A stretch of 64,000 bases of DNA from Segatella baroniae DSM 16972 = JCM 13447 (lineage in GTDB: Bacteria > Bacteroidota > Bacteroidia > Bacteroidales > Bacteroidaceae): positions 27,841-91,840 of the forward strand of contig NZ_AUFQ01000013.1 in assembly GCF_000426585.1 (NCBI RefSeq). The letters run 5' to 3'. Below are positions 37,044 through 45,708 of this stretch, piece by piece; the stretch's first letter is position 1, and every line of letters starts with the position of its first letter. A program made the translations under genes and the position numbers. The notes below the pieces were generated by a model. That model worked only from the letters and a program-made list of their open reading frames with translations. It was not told where the DNA came from and made no database searches.

Positions 37044-37446
37044 ATTTATAGTCCTTTTGCGTATAAATCATTTTGAACAACACCATTTTGGGGTTCTTTG
37101 TCGAATGACAGATATATTGGAAATTGAACCCCGCGTCTTTATATACCTTTAGATTTGTATTGTCGCCGATTCCTTTCGCGAGCCCATCCTTGATTTTTGT
37201 GTAGTTCTGATTGATGATGCGTTGGTCGTCAAACTTGTCGGAGAAGGAACAATAGTAAGTATAAGTTCGAGTCGCCTTGTTAAATGCCACACTGTCAGTC
37301 CGTGTATAGTTGGAGACGGGCGTTGGACAGTATTTCTTTGTGAACTCTGCCGCCTCACGACTTGCCCTGTCTTCCAAACTCTCATGCCCACAAGCGATGA
37401 ACAGCAAGCACGAAATTGCCAAATTAAAGTATTTGTTCATTTTCAT
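37042..37446 (-). CDS. Small predicted lipoprotein, unknown function
   Basis: About 134 residues. A lipoprotein signal (NLAISCLLFIACG) with the lipobox Cys near residue 19 is followed by a soluble domain of about 110 residues with several Tyr and two further Cys residues. No family was recognised. Met codons at 37452, 37446 and 37440 compete; the promoter box at 37460 makes the first almost leaderless, so 37446 or 37440 is preferred. It is a single-gene unit convergent with the acyl-CoA ligases. Confidence 0.75.
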   Translation of the reverse strand: MKMNKYFNLAISCLLFIACGHESLEDRASREAAEFTKKYCPTPVSNYTRTDSVAFNKATRTYTYYCSFSDKFDDQRIINQNYTKIKDGLAKGIGDNTNLKVYKDAGFNFQYICHSTKNPKMVLFKMIYTQKDYK

Positions 37447-37459
37447 AATCATTTGAAAG

Positions 37460-37490
37460 CAAAGTTATTATTTATTTAAGAAACTGGCAA
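37460..37490 (-). promoter_or_regulatory. Promoter of the small lipoprotein gene
   Basis: TTG, 20 bases, TAACTTTG on the minus strand, immediately upstream of the gene. Confidence 0.7.
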
Positions 37491-37542
37491 GGTTTAAAAG
37501 AATTTTATCATTTGCAGCAGAGAACAAATCAATTAAATTCAG

Positions 37543-37550
37543 TAACTTTG
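37543..37550 (+). promoter_or_regulatory. Promoter -7 element of lepA
   Basis: TAACTTTG, 20 bases before the lepA ATG at 37571. No well-spaced -33 element is seen. Confidence 0.6.
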
Positions 37551-37570
37551 CAATTCAAAGCATACAATTG

Positions 37571-39355
37571 ATGAATCATATAAGAAACTTCTGTATCATT
37601 GCCCATATCGACCATGGGAAGTCTACGCTGGCCGACAGGTTGTTGGAATACACCAAAACGATTCAAATAACCGAGGGGCAGATGCTGGACAATATGGAAC
37701 TTGAACGTGAGCGAGGAATAACCATAAAGAGCCACGCCATCCAAATGGAATATAAGGCCCGCAATGGGGAGACATATATTCTGAACCTCATCGACACTCC
37801 GGGACACGTAGACTTTTCGTATGAAGTCTCACGCAGTATCGCGGCTTGTGAAGGCGCGCTCTTGGTTGTCGACGCCACCCAGGGCGTTCAAGCCCAGACG
37901 ATTTCCAACCTCTACATGGCCATTGACCATGATTTGGAAATCATACCGGTCATCAACAAAATCGACATGCCCAACGCCATGCCCGACGAGGTGGAAGATG
38001 AAATCGTCGATTTGATTGGCTGCGACCGACAAGACATCATCCGTGCTTCCGGAAAAACCGGCGAGGGGGTCGAAGAGATTTTGGAAGCTGTCGTTGCACG
38101 CATCCCCCATCCCACCGGCACCGTTGAAAAGCCGGCCCAGGCTCTCATCTTCGACTCCATCTTCAATAGTTTCAGAGGCATCATCGTACTTTGCAAGGTT
38201 GTGAATGGTGTCATCAAGAAGGGCGAAAAGGTCAAGTTCTTCAACACGGGCATGGACTATGTAGCCGATGAAGTCGGCGTGTTGAAGATGGACATGGTTC
38301 CTAAAAACGAGTTGCAAGCGGGCGAAGTCGGTTACATCATCAGCGGAATCAAGACGGCAACCGAAGTAAAAGTCGGCGACACGGTCACATCGGTGGCGAA
38401 TCCATGCAGCAAGGCGATAGAAGGATTTATGGAAGTGAAGCCGATGGTCTTTGCCGGCGTCTACCCCATCGACCCCAACGACTATGAAAGTCTGAGGGCT
38501 TCACTTGAGAAACTGCAACTGAATGACGCCTCCCTCACTTTCAGTCCGGAAAGTTCTGTGGCTCTGGGCTTCGGATTCCGATGCGGTTTCCTGGGTCTTC
38601 TGCACATGGAAATCATCCAAGAACGCCTTGACCGTGAGTTCAACATGGATGTGATCACGACTGTTCCCAATGTCTCATACATGGTATATGACAAGCAAGG
38701 CAACGCGAAGGAGGTGCACAACCCTTCCGGATTGCCCGAACAAACGATGATCGACCATATCGAGGAACCTTATATCAGAGCGTCCATCATCACGTCAAGC
38801 GCCTTCATCGGCCCCATCATGAAGCTTTGCCTGGACAAGCGTGGCGAGCTCATCAACCAGGAGTATGTCAGCGGCAACAGGATAGAACTGCATTTCATGA
38901 TACCCCTCGGCGAAATCGTCATCGACTTCTACGACAAGTTGAAGAGCATTTCCAAGGGCTATGCGTCCTTCGATTACCACATCGACTCATTCCGCCCATC
39001 CAAGCTTGCCAAGCTCGACATCCTGCTGAACGGCGAACCTGTGGACGCACTATCCACCCTGACGCATGAGAGCAATGCCGTCGCATTCGGCAGGCGGATG
39101 TGCGAGAAGCTCAAAGAACTGATTCCACGTCAACAGTTTGACATTGCCATTCAGGCGGCGATAGGCGCCAAGATCGTTGCAAGGGAAACCGTGAAGCAGG
39201 TTCGAAAGGATGTGACGGCCAAATGCTATGGCGGCGACGTGAGCAGAAAGAGGAAGCTCTTGGAGAAACAGAAGCAAGGGAAAAAGCGGATGAAGCAAGT
39301 CGGCAACGTGCAGGTTCCGCAGAAAGCATTCCTGGCTGTGCTGAAATTAGATTGA
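37571..39355 (+). CDS. lepA: Elongation factor 4 (LepA)
   Basis: 594 residues, standard length. This ribosome-associated GTPase back-translocates or rescues stalled ribosomes. The G motifs are intact: AHIDHGKST (G1), RERGITIKS (G2), DTPGHVDF (G3), NKIDMPNA (G4). Domains II, III and V follow, then the LepA-specific C-terminal domain ending in [20 protein letters not shown]. The preceding TTG codon in frame is not needed, since an ATG follows directly. It is the first gene before a Crp/Fnr regulator 66 bases later. Confidence 0.97.
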   Translation: MNHIRNFCIIAHIDHGKSTLADRLLEYTKTIQITEGQMLDNMELERERGITIKSHAIQMEYKARNGETYILNLIDTPGHVDFSYEVSRSIAACEGALLVVDATQGVQAQTISNLYMAIDHDLEIIPVINKIDMPNAMPDEVEDEIVDLIGCDRQDIIRASGKTGEGVEEILEAVVARIPHPTGTVEKPAQALIFDSIFNSFRGIIVLCKVVNGVIKKGEKVKFFNTGMDYVADEVGVLKMDMVPKNELQAGEVGYIISGIKTATEVKVGDTVTSVANPCSKAIEGFMEVKPMVFAGVYPIDPNDYESLRASLEKLQLNDASLTFSPESSVALGFGFRCGFLGLLHMEIIQERLDREFNMDVITTVPNVSYMVYDKQGNAKEVHNPSGLPEQTMIDHIEEPYIRASIITSSAFIGPIMKLCLDKRGELINQEYVSGNRIELHFMIPLGEIVIDFYDKLKSISKGYASFDYHIDSFRPSKLAKLDILLNGEPVDALSTLTHESNAVAFGRRMCEKLKELIPRQQFDIAIQAAIGAKIVARETVKQVRKDVTAKCYGGDVSRKRKLLEKQKQGKKRMKQVGNVQVPQKAFLAVLKLD

Positions 39356-39421
39356 CAGACAACCGCCATAGAAGCCTATTTGTTTATAACGCGATTATAA
39401 AAATCCAAAAGAAAAGGAGTG

Positions 39422-40018
39422 ATGAAAGAACCAGCAAATACAACAAGAGATATTGCCCGGGAACTGGCCAGGAAGTATAGCACGATGACACACGAGGAAC
39501 TTGACTTGTTGGAGAGTATTCTCGTTCCGATAAAGTTCAACAAGAACCAGCCGATACTCAAAGAAGGTGAAATCTGTGACAGTATCTATTATGTTGACAA
39601 GGGGTTGATTCGCCAATTCTATTTCAAGAATGGCAAAGAGGTGACCGAGCATTTGGGCGAAAACCATACAATCTTCATGTGTATCGAAAGCCTTTTCAAA
39701 GAGGAGCCTACGAAACTTCAGGTTGAGGCCATCGAACCTTCGATTGTCTACGCACTCCCCAAGAAGCGTCTGGAAAGCGTGGCGCTCCACAATGTCAACA
39801 TACAGATTCTATATAGAAAGATTCTTGAAGAGAGCCTGATCCTTTCACAGGTGCATGCCGACTTGGTTCGATTTGAAACCGCGCAAGACCGATATAGGAA
39901 GATGTGCAAGCTCATGCCTCAAGTCGTGCTCAGGGCACCCTTGGTCTACATCGCAAGTTATTTGCAGATGACCCCGGAGACGCTCTCGCGCGTTCGTTCC
40001 TCTACATTGTTGGATTGA
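39422..40018 (+). CDS. Crp/Fnr-family transcriptional regulator
   Basis: 198 residues. The N-terminal cyclic-nucleotide-binding beta-roll (about 35-125, with ILKEGEICDSIYYVDKGLIR) lacks the Arg-Ser phosphate-binding signature of true cAMP receptors and lacks Fnr-type Cys clusters, so the ligand is unknown. A dimerisation helix and a C-terminal HTH (YIASYLQMTPETLSRVR) follow. The protein ends soon after the recognition helix, with little of the usual wing. A good Shine-Dalgarno (AAAGGAG) precedes the ATG; the GTG just before it is not preferred. Targets are unknown. Confidence 0.88.
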   Translation: MKEPANTTRDIARELARKYSTMTHEELDLLESILVPIKFNKNQPILKEGEICDSIYYVDKGLIRQFYFKNGKEVTEHLGENHTIFMCIESLFKEEPTKLQVEAIEPSIVYALPKKRLESVALHNVNIQILYRKILEESLILSQVHADLVRFETAQDRYRKMCKLMPQVVLRAPLVYIASYLQMTPETLSRVRSSTLLD

Positions 40019-40080
40019 CGCCCAGCCTGCCATTTTGGGCACAAGACAATCATAGGAGTCACATGCCGGTCAAACAACGA

Positions 40081-40117
40081 CAAGGGCTTGGATTGCGTTC
40101 AATCCAAGCCCTTGTTT
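40081..40117. terminator. Terminator hairpin after the Crp/Fnr gene
   Basis: Stem CAAGGGCTTGGATT / AATCCAAGCCCTTG with a six-base loop, then TTT. An open frame on the minus strand that reads through it is not considered genuine. Confidence 0.75.
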
Positions 40118-40270
40118 CGTGTCTTGCCAGTTCTTTTATTCCCAATCGGCCAATTTGACCGACTTCCTTTGTAAATTCCACTTCCTGTATTCGGTATTTC
40201 ATCAATCCATCTGGAGCCATATACATTTCATCAGTCAGACACTGATACACAAGGTTTTTCTTCATCTTTG
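40118..40270. other. Intergenic, possible gene remnant
   Basis: A short minus-strand frame starting at 40265 (MKKNLVYQCLTDEMYMAPDG) reads into the terminator. It has no recognised family and may be the remains of a gene. Nothing else is seen here. Confidence 0.25.
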
Positions 40271-40390
40271 GAGAGTGTAAAGTAAACAGTGTCAGGCGGT
40301 TCATAGGAGCATAGCCATGGTGCACTGCGCACTACCGCCTTGGCGGTTGGTCTTTTTAGAGCAGGGGTGCGAGCGCAGCGAGCTGCCCTG
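40271..40390 (+). repeat. Dispersed repeat, copy A (about 120 bp)
   Basis: Matches 63620-63740 in the same orientation over about 120 bases with roughly eight or nine differences. It begins GAGAGTGTAAAGTAAAC and contains GGTTCATAGGAGCATAGCCA and GCACTRCCGCCTTGGCGG followed by a T-run. It ends near GAGCGMAGCGAGCT. There is no ORF of note. Its nature is unknown: it could be a MITE or the end of a lost insertion sequence. Confidence 0.85.
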
Positions 40391-40439
40391 CCCAAGCTTG
40401 GGTGGTGGAGAGCTAGGCCGAAGGCCTTGGCCTTTTTAC

Positions 40440-40549
40440 GTTAAGTGCAAGGGGACCGCTGTATGCGGAATCGCAAGTGCGATGGTGTGAGAGGTCGGAA
40501 AATGAAAGTAGGAGGAAAACGACCCCAGGTCATTTCCCTCCTACTCGAT
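40440..40549 (+). mobile_element. 3'-terminal remnant of a group II intron (domains V-VI)
   Basis: Positions 40455-40486 fold like domain V: an outer stem CCGCTGTA against TGCGATGG with one mismatch, a bulge, then TGCG-GAAT-CGCA. The typical linker GGTGTGAGAGG follows. Domain VI pairs GAG-AGG with CCT-A-CTC, leaving the bulged branch-point A at 40543, seven bases from the end. It continues with GGAAAATGA against TCATTTCC. The segment ends CTCCTACTCGAT, the standard 3' end of this class. No reverse transcriptase, domain I or 5' GTGYG boundary is present, so only the tail of an intron survives, 23 bases from the stop of the TonB receptor gene. Confidence 0.75.
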
Positions 40550-40572
40550 TCATGTCAAATGGAATGTGGAGT

Positions 40573-43500
40573 TTAGAACGTCACCCGCAGACCAACTTGC
40601 ATTTGCCAACGACTGTAGATGTCGCTCTTGTTTGGCGAGTAGCCGAGGAATGTATAAGAAGGAGTGTACTTGCCGTTGTTGTTTGTGAGCTTTTCCACTT
40701 TCAAGATGGTTTCATTATAGGCAAGTGCATAGTTCGTACCCCAATCATGGTTCAGCATGTTCGCAAAGTTCAGGATGTCCACTGTCAATTCCACTTTGCT
40801 GCCACGCTCCTTCAGGTAATAGAAGCTCTGTGCGAAGTGTACGTCGAAGCGGTTCTCCCAAGGAGCTGCAGCCTGATTGCGCTTTGAATATTTGCCACGA
40901 TTGTTCTTGGTGTACCTGTTGTTGGCAATCCAGTTGCCAAAGGCTTGCCTATGCTCTTCCGCCGTGATGGTAACCTTGCCATTAACCTTTGTATCGACAA
41001 AGTTCATCTTCTGGAGTTCCGCCTCTGTAGGGATATACAACAGCGTGTTTCCCTTCTGTGTGTCACCATTCAAATCTACCTTTTCATTCATCGTGAAGCT
41101 GTAGCGTTGGCCGGACGAACCATTGTAAGTTACGGAAACGTTGGTTGAGAAGCGGCCGTTCGCATACTTGGGAGATGAATAGGAAGCCACCGCGAGGACG
41201 CGATGAGGAACGTCGAACATCGTCTTGGAGAGTTCGTTCTTGTTGTTCGGGTTTACACAATAGTTGTACTTCCAGTTGGAATAAGCGATAGAAGATGTGC
41301 CGTCAACCACACCGTATGAATGTCCGAACGTGTAGCTTGCCATCAAGTCAAGTCCCCAGGCAAAGCTCTTCTCCAACTTGCCACTGACGCTATAGCTGTA
41401 CCCCTTGTTCGTATTCTTCAAGTTCACTATCGCATAATAGTCACCGGCCTTCGTGTCGAAATAGGTTGTTTCGGATGCAGGTACGTCTTCACTCACTGCA
41501 TATACGCGCTTGCCGTTGTCCTTAATGGCGAGGTTCTCAAACCATACATTGTTCAAAGTCTTGGAATACAAACCTTCCAATGTCATCTTTACGTCGCCGG
41601 GCAATGTGGTTTCCCAAGCCAGGTTGGCACGGAACACCTGCGGATACTTGAAGTTCTTGCCAATGGTGTTGATTTCGGGCTTGGAGGCTTTCCCCGCGGC
41701 AGACATCGCTGCGGCATAAGCGTCTACACCATACTTGCTCAAAGAAGGTACATTCTTCTTTTCAATCGTCGTGCCCTTCATTTCCATGCCTGTCCTGTTC
41801 CAAGCATTGGACAACCAGACGAAGGGAACGCGGCCTGTGAAGAGACCGACACCACCACGAATCAAGTTCTTGTGGCTGTCATCCATGTACCAGCGGAAGC
41901 CGAAACGGGGAGAAAACATGAGCTTGGTGGAAGGGAGTTCACCAACTTTTACGCCAAAATTCTTTGCGTATTCGCTGGCATTGAACTCTGGGTTGGCTGT
42001 CGGATGACTCATGGTCATCGGCATATCCAGACGCAAGCCGTAAGTAAGGTTCAAGTTTGTATTGACGTCCCATTTGTCCTGCACGTAGAAACCAAGCTGG
42101 GCTGCTTCCACAATACCGGCCCACTTGGTCGAGCCTGTCAAAGCCACGTCGGAATAATTGTAAACAAACTTCGAGGCCTTGTCGTTCTTGAAATCATCCA
42201 AAGACTCATAATAGTAAGCACCATTATTTCCCTGAATGAACAAGTTTTGCATGCGATAGAACTCGTTGTGCGTACCGAAAGTAATGCTGTGATTGCCCGT
42301 TGACCAGGTCAAATTGTCCTCAATGGTATAGATATCCTGGTCCAACGTGTTGGCACCAGAATAAAATTCTGTACCAATATAAGCACTTTGTCCATTCTTT
42401 TCACCAAAGCCTTTGATTTCAATGGTTGGAGCACCATAGGCTACACCACGATTGTCGCGCACGTAGGTGGCGCCGACACGGACTTCGTTGTAGAGCGCGT
42501 CATTCAAGCGAGAGTTCAATTCGGCAACGAAAGAGTTGGTGCGGTTGTTCATGCGATAGCCGCTGTTGGCGAAATAATACTTAGTCGCACCTGCGGCGTA
42601 GATATCCTTGTAAGAGTCGTTCAGCTGATAGCGGAAGGTGAACTTGTTGTTGTCGTCGATGTTCCAGTCCAAGCGGGCCAAAGCGGAAATGGAGCGGGTG
42701 TCGAGCGAGCGGCGAGCCTTGCTTTCCTGTACGCCGGTGTACTTTTTGTAGATGTCCATCACCTCCTGTGCCTGGCTGTCAGTGATGTAATCCGACTTGT
42801 AGCCGGGGAAATATGACGAAGGGTAAGTGCTTTTCTTATATTCGAAATTCGTAAAGAAGAAAACCTTGTCTTTTACAAAGGCACCACCCAAAGAAGCACC
42901 ATGCGTCTTGGTAGACTGGTCGTCGAGCTTCTGCTTCTTGTCAAGCATCTGGCTCCAGGTGCCATACATGTTCTCATCTGTATAATAGGTGTAGGCAGAT
43001 GCACGGAACGTGTTGGTACCCGATTTGGTAATGGCGTTGATACCACCACCGGTGAAGCCACCTTGACGAACGTCAAACGGAGAAGCTACGACCTGAATCT
43101 GCTCGATGGCATCCATGGAGATGGGATTCGCGCCGGTCTGGGCACCGTTTGTGCCGCCGCTGGACAGACCGAATACATCGTTGGAAACCATACCGTCAAT
43201 CTGGAAAGAGTTGTAACGGTTGTTCGACCCAGCGATGGAAAGTCCTCCAATCTTGGAGGCGTTGACCAGTGGAGAGAGCTTTGCCACATCATAGACACTG
43301 CGGTTGATGGTAGGCGTGTTGTCTATCTGTTTCTGATTGAAGCTGGAAGCAGCGCCCATTCCACTTTTGCCGGCAACACCCGACACGACAACTTCGCCCA
43401 AAACCTGAGCGTCTTCTTTGAGGTCGGCATTGATAACCGTATTCTCACCCAAGTTCAAGGAGATGTTTGAACGGACATCATTCTTATAGCCGATGTAGGA

Positions 43501-43740
43501 AATCGTTACGGTGTAGGGGCCACCTACGCGCATACCTTGGATGTTGAAACGTCCACTCGTGTTGGTAACACTGTTGTAAGTCGTACCGGAAGGCACATGG
43601 ACGGCAGTAACTGTTGCCCCAATGACATCTTCACCGCCGGCAAGCACCTTGCCATTGATGCCTGAAGTTGTGACTTGGGCCATCATGCTGGTAGCAAAGA
43701 AGAGCATGATTGCCATTAAAAAATGCAATTTGTTTTGCAT
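40573..43740 (-). CDS. Large TonB-dependent receptor / Oar-like outer membrane protein
   Basis: 1055 residues from MQNKLHFLMAIMLFFATSMM (signal peptide). A carboxypeptidase-like domain (about 25-110) is followed by a TonB plug (about 115-235, with GGINAITKSGTNTFRASAY) and a long barrel to the C-terminal LRVTF. The size, absence of a SusD gene and the RQGGFTGGGINAITKSG segment resemble the Oar-type group, whose substrates are largely unknown (proteins or peptides have been proposed for some). It is a single gene with its own promoter box. Its 3' end is next to the group II intron remnant, whose domain VI hairpin could now serve as its terminator. Confidence 0.88.
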   Translation of the reverse strand: MQNKLHFLMAIMLFFATSMMAQVTTSGINGKVLAGGEDVIGATVTAVHVPSGTTYNSVTNTSGRFNIQGMRVGGPYTVTISYIGYKNDVRSNISLNLGENTVINADLKEDAQVLGEVVVSGVAGKSGMGAASSFNQKQIDNTPTINRSVYDVAKLSPLVNASKIGGLSIAGSNNRYNSFQIDGMVSNDVFGLSSGGTNGAQTGANPISMDAIEQIQVVASPFDVRQGGFTGGGINAITKSGTNTFRASAYTYYTDENMYGTWSQMLDKKQKLDDQSTKTHGASLGGAFVKDKVFFFTNFEYKKSTYPSSYFPGYKSDYITDSQAQEVMDIYKKYTGVQESKARRSLDTRSISALARLDWNIDDNNKFTFRYQLNDSYKDIYAAGATKYYFANSGYRMNNRTNSFVAELNSRLNDALYNEVRVGATYVRDNRGVAYGAPTIEIKGFGEKNGQSAYIGTEFYSGANTLDQDIYTIEDNLTWSTGNHSITFGTHNEFYRMQNLFIQGNNGAYYYESLDDFKNDKASKFVYNYSDVALTGSTKWAGIVEAAQLGFYVQDKWDVNTNLNLTYGLRLDMPMTMSHPTANPEFNASEYAKNFGVKVGELPSTKLMFSPRFGFRWYMDDSHKNLIRGGVGLFTGRVPFVWLSNAWNRTGMEMKGTTIEKKNVPSLSKYGVDAYAAAMSAAGKASKPEINTIGKNFKYPQVFRANLAWETTLPGDVKMTLEGLYSKTLNNVWFENLAIKDNGKRVYAVSEDVPASETTYFDTKAGDYYAIVNLKNTNKGYSYSVSGKLEKSFAWGLDLMASYTFGHSYGVVDGTSSIAYSNWKYNYCVNPNNKNELSKTMFDVPHRVLAVASYSSPKYANGRFSTNVSVTYNGSSGQRYSFTMNEKVDLNGDTQKGNTLLYIPTEAELQKMNFVDTKVNGKVTITAEEHRQAFGNWIANNRYTKNNRGKYSKRNQAAAPWENRFDVHFAQSFYYLKERGSKVELTVDILNFANMLNHDWGTNYALAYNETILKVEKLTNNNGKYTPSYTFLGYSPNKSDIYSRWQMQVGLRVTF

Positions 43741-43803
43741 AAACTTTAACTGAAATTTAATGAATAAATTGAGGGGATAAACCCAGTTAATATGATACAG
43801 ATG

Positions 43804-43811
43804 CAAAATTA
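43804..43811 (-). promoter_or_regulatory. Promoter -7 element of the large TonB receptor gene
   Basis: TAATTTTG on the minus strand, 63 bases before the start codon. No well-spaced -33 element is seen. Confidence 0.55.
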
Positions 43812-43850
43812 AGTAAAATTTCACAAAAGAGAACTACAAAGCAGTGAAAA

Positions 43851-45050
43851 TTAGTCTTTTCTAAACCATATTTTAAGTATTTTCCGCCGAACAACGATGA
43901 CATTCAAGGTTGTGACAAGCAGCAGCAAGGCAAGCCCCATCGCAAAGCTCGGCAACATGGATGTGTCGTTTACATCGGGCTGGAGCGTTTGGATGATATC
44001 CATATAATAACTCCGTGCAAGGGCTAAGACCGCCAATGCAACTGTCAGTACCACGGTGTTGAGCGCCAGCGTCAGCAGTTGATAGGGCCGGGCCACGGCA
44101 CCAGGACTGTAGCCGATAAGCAGGAGGTTCTCAAGCTTTTCGGAGTTTTTTTGCACCAAGAGATAGATGCTCAACATGAGAATGTAGAAACTCAAGACAG
44201 AGATGGTCAGCCCCACCGCCATCACCATCGACACGATTAGTTTGAGAAAATAGATGGACTTCTCCGAGTTCAGCTTGTCGTCTTCCAACTCATAGCCTTT
44301 CTTGTCGAAGTATTTTGAGACGCCCATGTCGGAAGGGTTGCCCACCTCGACAATTAGGCGTGTTGGTTCCTGATTCTGCCCGGGAGAGAAATAGTCGTTG
44401 CTCCAATCCATGAATGACTGTGGCACGAGGATGGAGGACAATCTGCTTGAGAAGCCGATGACCTTGCCTTGGAAGTTCGCCTCATGATGGTTCCCTTGAA
44501 TGAACAGGCGAAAATCTATCATTCCAACCAGTCCCTCACTGAGCTTGGGCAGGCTGTGGCTTTGTGCAAAGCCGAAATTATACATCGTCAGATAAGTCCT
44601 GGGCAAGATGATGGGGACGACTTTGTCGCCCGCTTTGTAGTGCCACCGGCTTTTGTCCACCTCGACGAAGTCGTCGGGAACACTTTCAAAGAAAAGCTCC
44701 GTGTTGGCGATGTTCACGCCGTTGACGCTCATGGCAGCCTGCACCTTGTAGCCTGTACTTGTGAACACGCCCAACTTGGCGACAAACTTCTGGTTTTGCA
44801 GTTCGTCTATTTCTGTATGGTTGAATGTATTTGCCCTACCCGAAATCGTACCGGCTGTGCCTACTTTTTTGCTGACGATCAGGTAGCCCTGTCTCATGAA
44901 ACTGTCTTCGGCCGTGAAAACGGGTACAACATCCAAATAAAACTGATAGCCCAAAAGAACGATGAGCATGCCGAACAGATTGGCAAAGATGAATCCGCCA
45001 AGCTGGGGCATGCTGATATGCTGTCGCAATAGTTTCCAAACAATACTCAT
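43851..45050 (-). CDS. FtsX/MacB-like permease paired with an atypical ABC ATPase
   Basis: 399 residues. It has one N-terminal membrane helix (about 20-42), a large extracytoplasmic domain (about 45-260) and three C-terminal helices (about 270-300, 325-345, 365-385) ending in a basic tail. This is the topology of mechanotransmission permeases. Sequence similarity to LolC/MacB is weak, and the domain is not the standard MacB core. It begins 10 bases after its ATPase gene and is last in a six-gene operon. With the DUF4836 lipoprotein it may form an envelope transport or signalling unit (inference). Confidence 0.75.
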   Translation of the reverse strand: MSIVWKLLRQHISMPQLGGFIFANLFGMLIVLLGYQFYLDVVPVFTAEDSFMRQGYLIVSKKVGTAGTISGRANTFNHTEIDELQNQKFVAKLGVFTSTGYKVQAAMSVNGVNIANTELFFESVPDDFVEVDKSRWHYKAGDKVVPIILPRTYLTMYNFGFAQSHSLPKLSEGLVGMIDFRLFIQGNHHEANFQGKVIGFSSRLSSILVPQSFMDWSNDYFSPGQNQEPTRLIVEVGNPSDMGVSKYFDKKGYELEDDKLNSEKSIYFLKLIVSMVMAVGLTISVLSFYILMLSIYLLVQKNSEKLENLLLIGYSPGAVARPYQLLTLALNTVVLTVALAVLALARSYYMDIIQTLQPDVNDTSMLPSFAMGLALLLLVTTLNVIVVRRKILKIWFRKD

Positions 45051-45060
45051 CTCGCGTCGA

Positions 45061-45708
45061 TTATAGCTTTAAAATCTTGTCATACGGCAAATCCATGTGC
45101 TTTCCTATGCTGGTGGCGATGACACCCGCACCCTGCTCGTGTGCTTCTTTCATGAGAATGTCACCCATGACGCGTGCGTTGTTGTCATCCAGGTGACTGA
45201 TGGGCTCGTCCACTACAATGAAGTCGAAAGGTTGGACGAGCGCCCTCATCATTGCCACACGTTGCTGCTGCCCGAAGGACATGAATCTGATAGGAACATC
45301 CAATTTGTCTGCTATCCCCAACTGCTCAAACCACGCGACAATAGCCATCCGCGGCTTGAATCCCGTCAATCGGTTTTTTATCTGGACATTCTCAAATGCC
45401 GTCAACTCGGGAAAGAGCCTGAGTTCTTGAAACAACAGGCTTAGATGTTGTTTGCGAATGTCTGTCCAATCACGAATCTTCAACTCATTTATGGGCTGTG
45501 CGTCGAACAGTATCTGTCCGATATAGTCATGTCGATAGCCGAGGATATAGCTGCAGAAGGAACTCTTTCCTTTTCCGCTGTCTGCCTCCAACAAATAAAG
45601 TTTACCTTTTTGAAACACCGCCTCCTTATTCCATACGTCAGACTCCAAAGGTGCTGTCTGTGCAGAAAATACTTGTGGAACGACGGTGTTGAATGTGATT
45701 CGATCCAT
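45061..45708 (-). CDS. ABC ATPase with altered signature and no H-loop His
   Basis: 215 residues. Walker A ADSGKGKSS and Walker B FIVVDEPISHLDD are intact and the Q-loop Gln is in LLFQELRLF. The signature reads MSFGQQQRVAMMRAL, with Phe where LSGGQ has its first Gly. The switch segment after the D-loop reads GVIATSIGKH: Ser occupies the place of the H-loop His (normally VTHD). The His at residue 205 is four positions further on. Such changes usually slow ATP hydrolysis. The first base of the gene is shared with the preceding stop codon. The partner permease follows. Confidence 0.85.
   Translation of the reverse strand: MDRITFNTVVPQVFSAQTAPLESDVWNKEAVFQKGKLYLLEADSGKGKSSFCSYILGYRHDYIGQILFDAQPINELKIRDWTDIRKQHLSLLFQELRLFPELTAFENVQIKNRLTGFKPRMAIVAWFEQLGIADKLDVPIRFMSFGQQQRVAMMRALVQPFDFIVVDEPISHLDDNNARVMGDILMKEAHEQGAGVIATSIGKHMDLPYDKILKL

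Noticed and set aside
40059..40265. Small minus-strand gene next to the dispersed repeat
   Set aside because: It reads through a strong terminator hairpin and into spacer sequence, with no promoter or family; at most a remnant.
40508..40544. Simple rho-independent terminator of the TonB receptor
   Set aside because: The hairpin is better explained as part of group II intron domain VI, since the flanking domain V and the conserved 3' end are also present; it may still terminate transcription.
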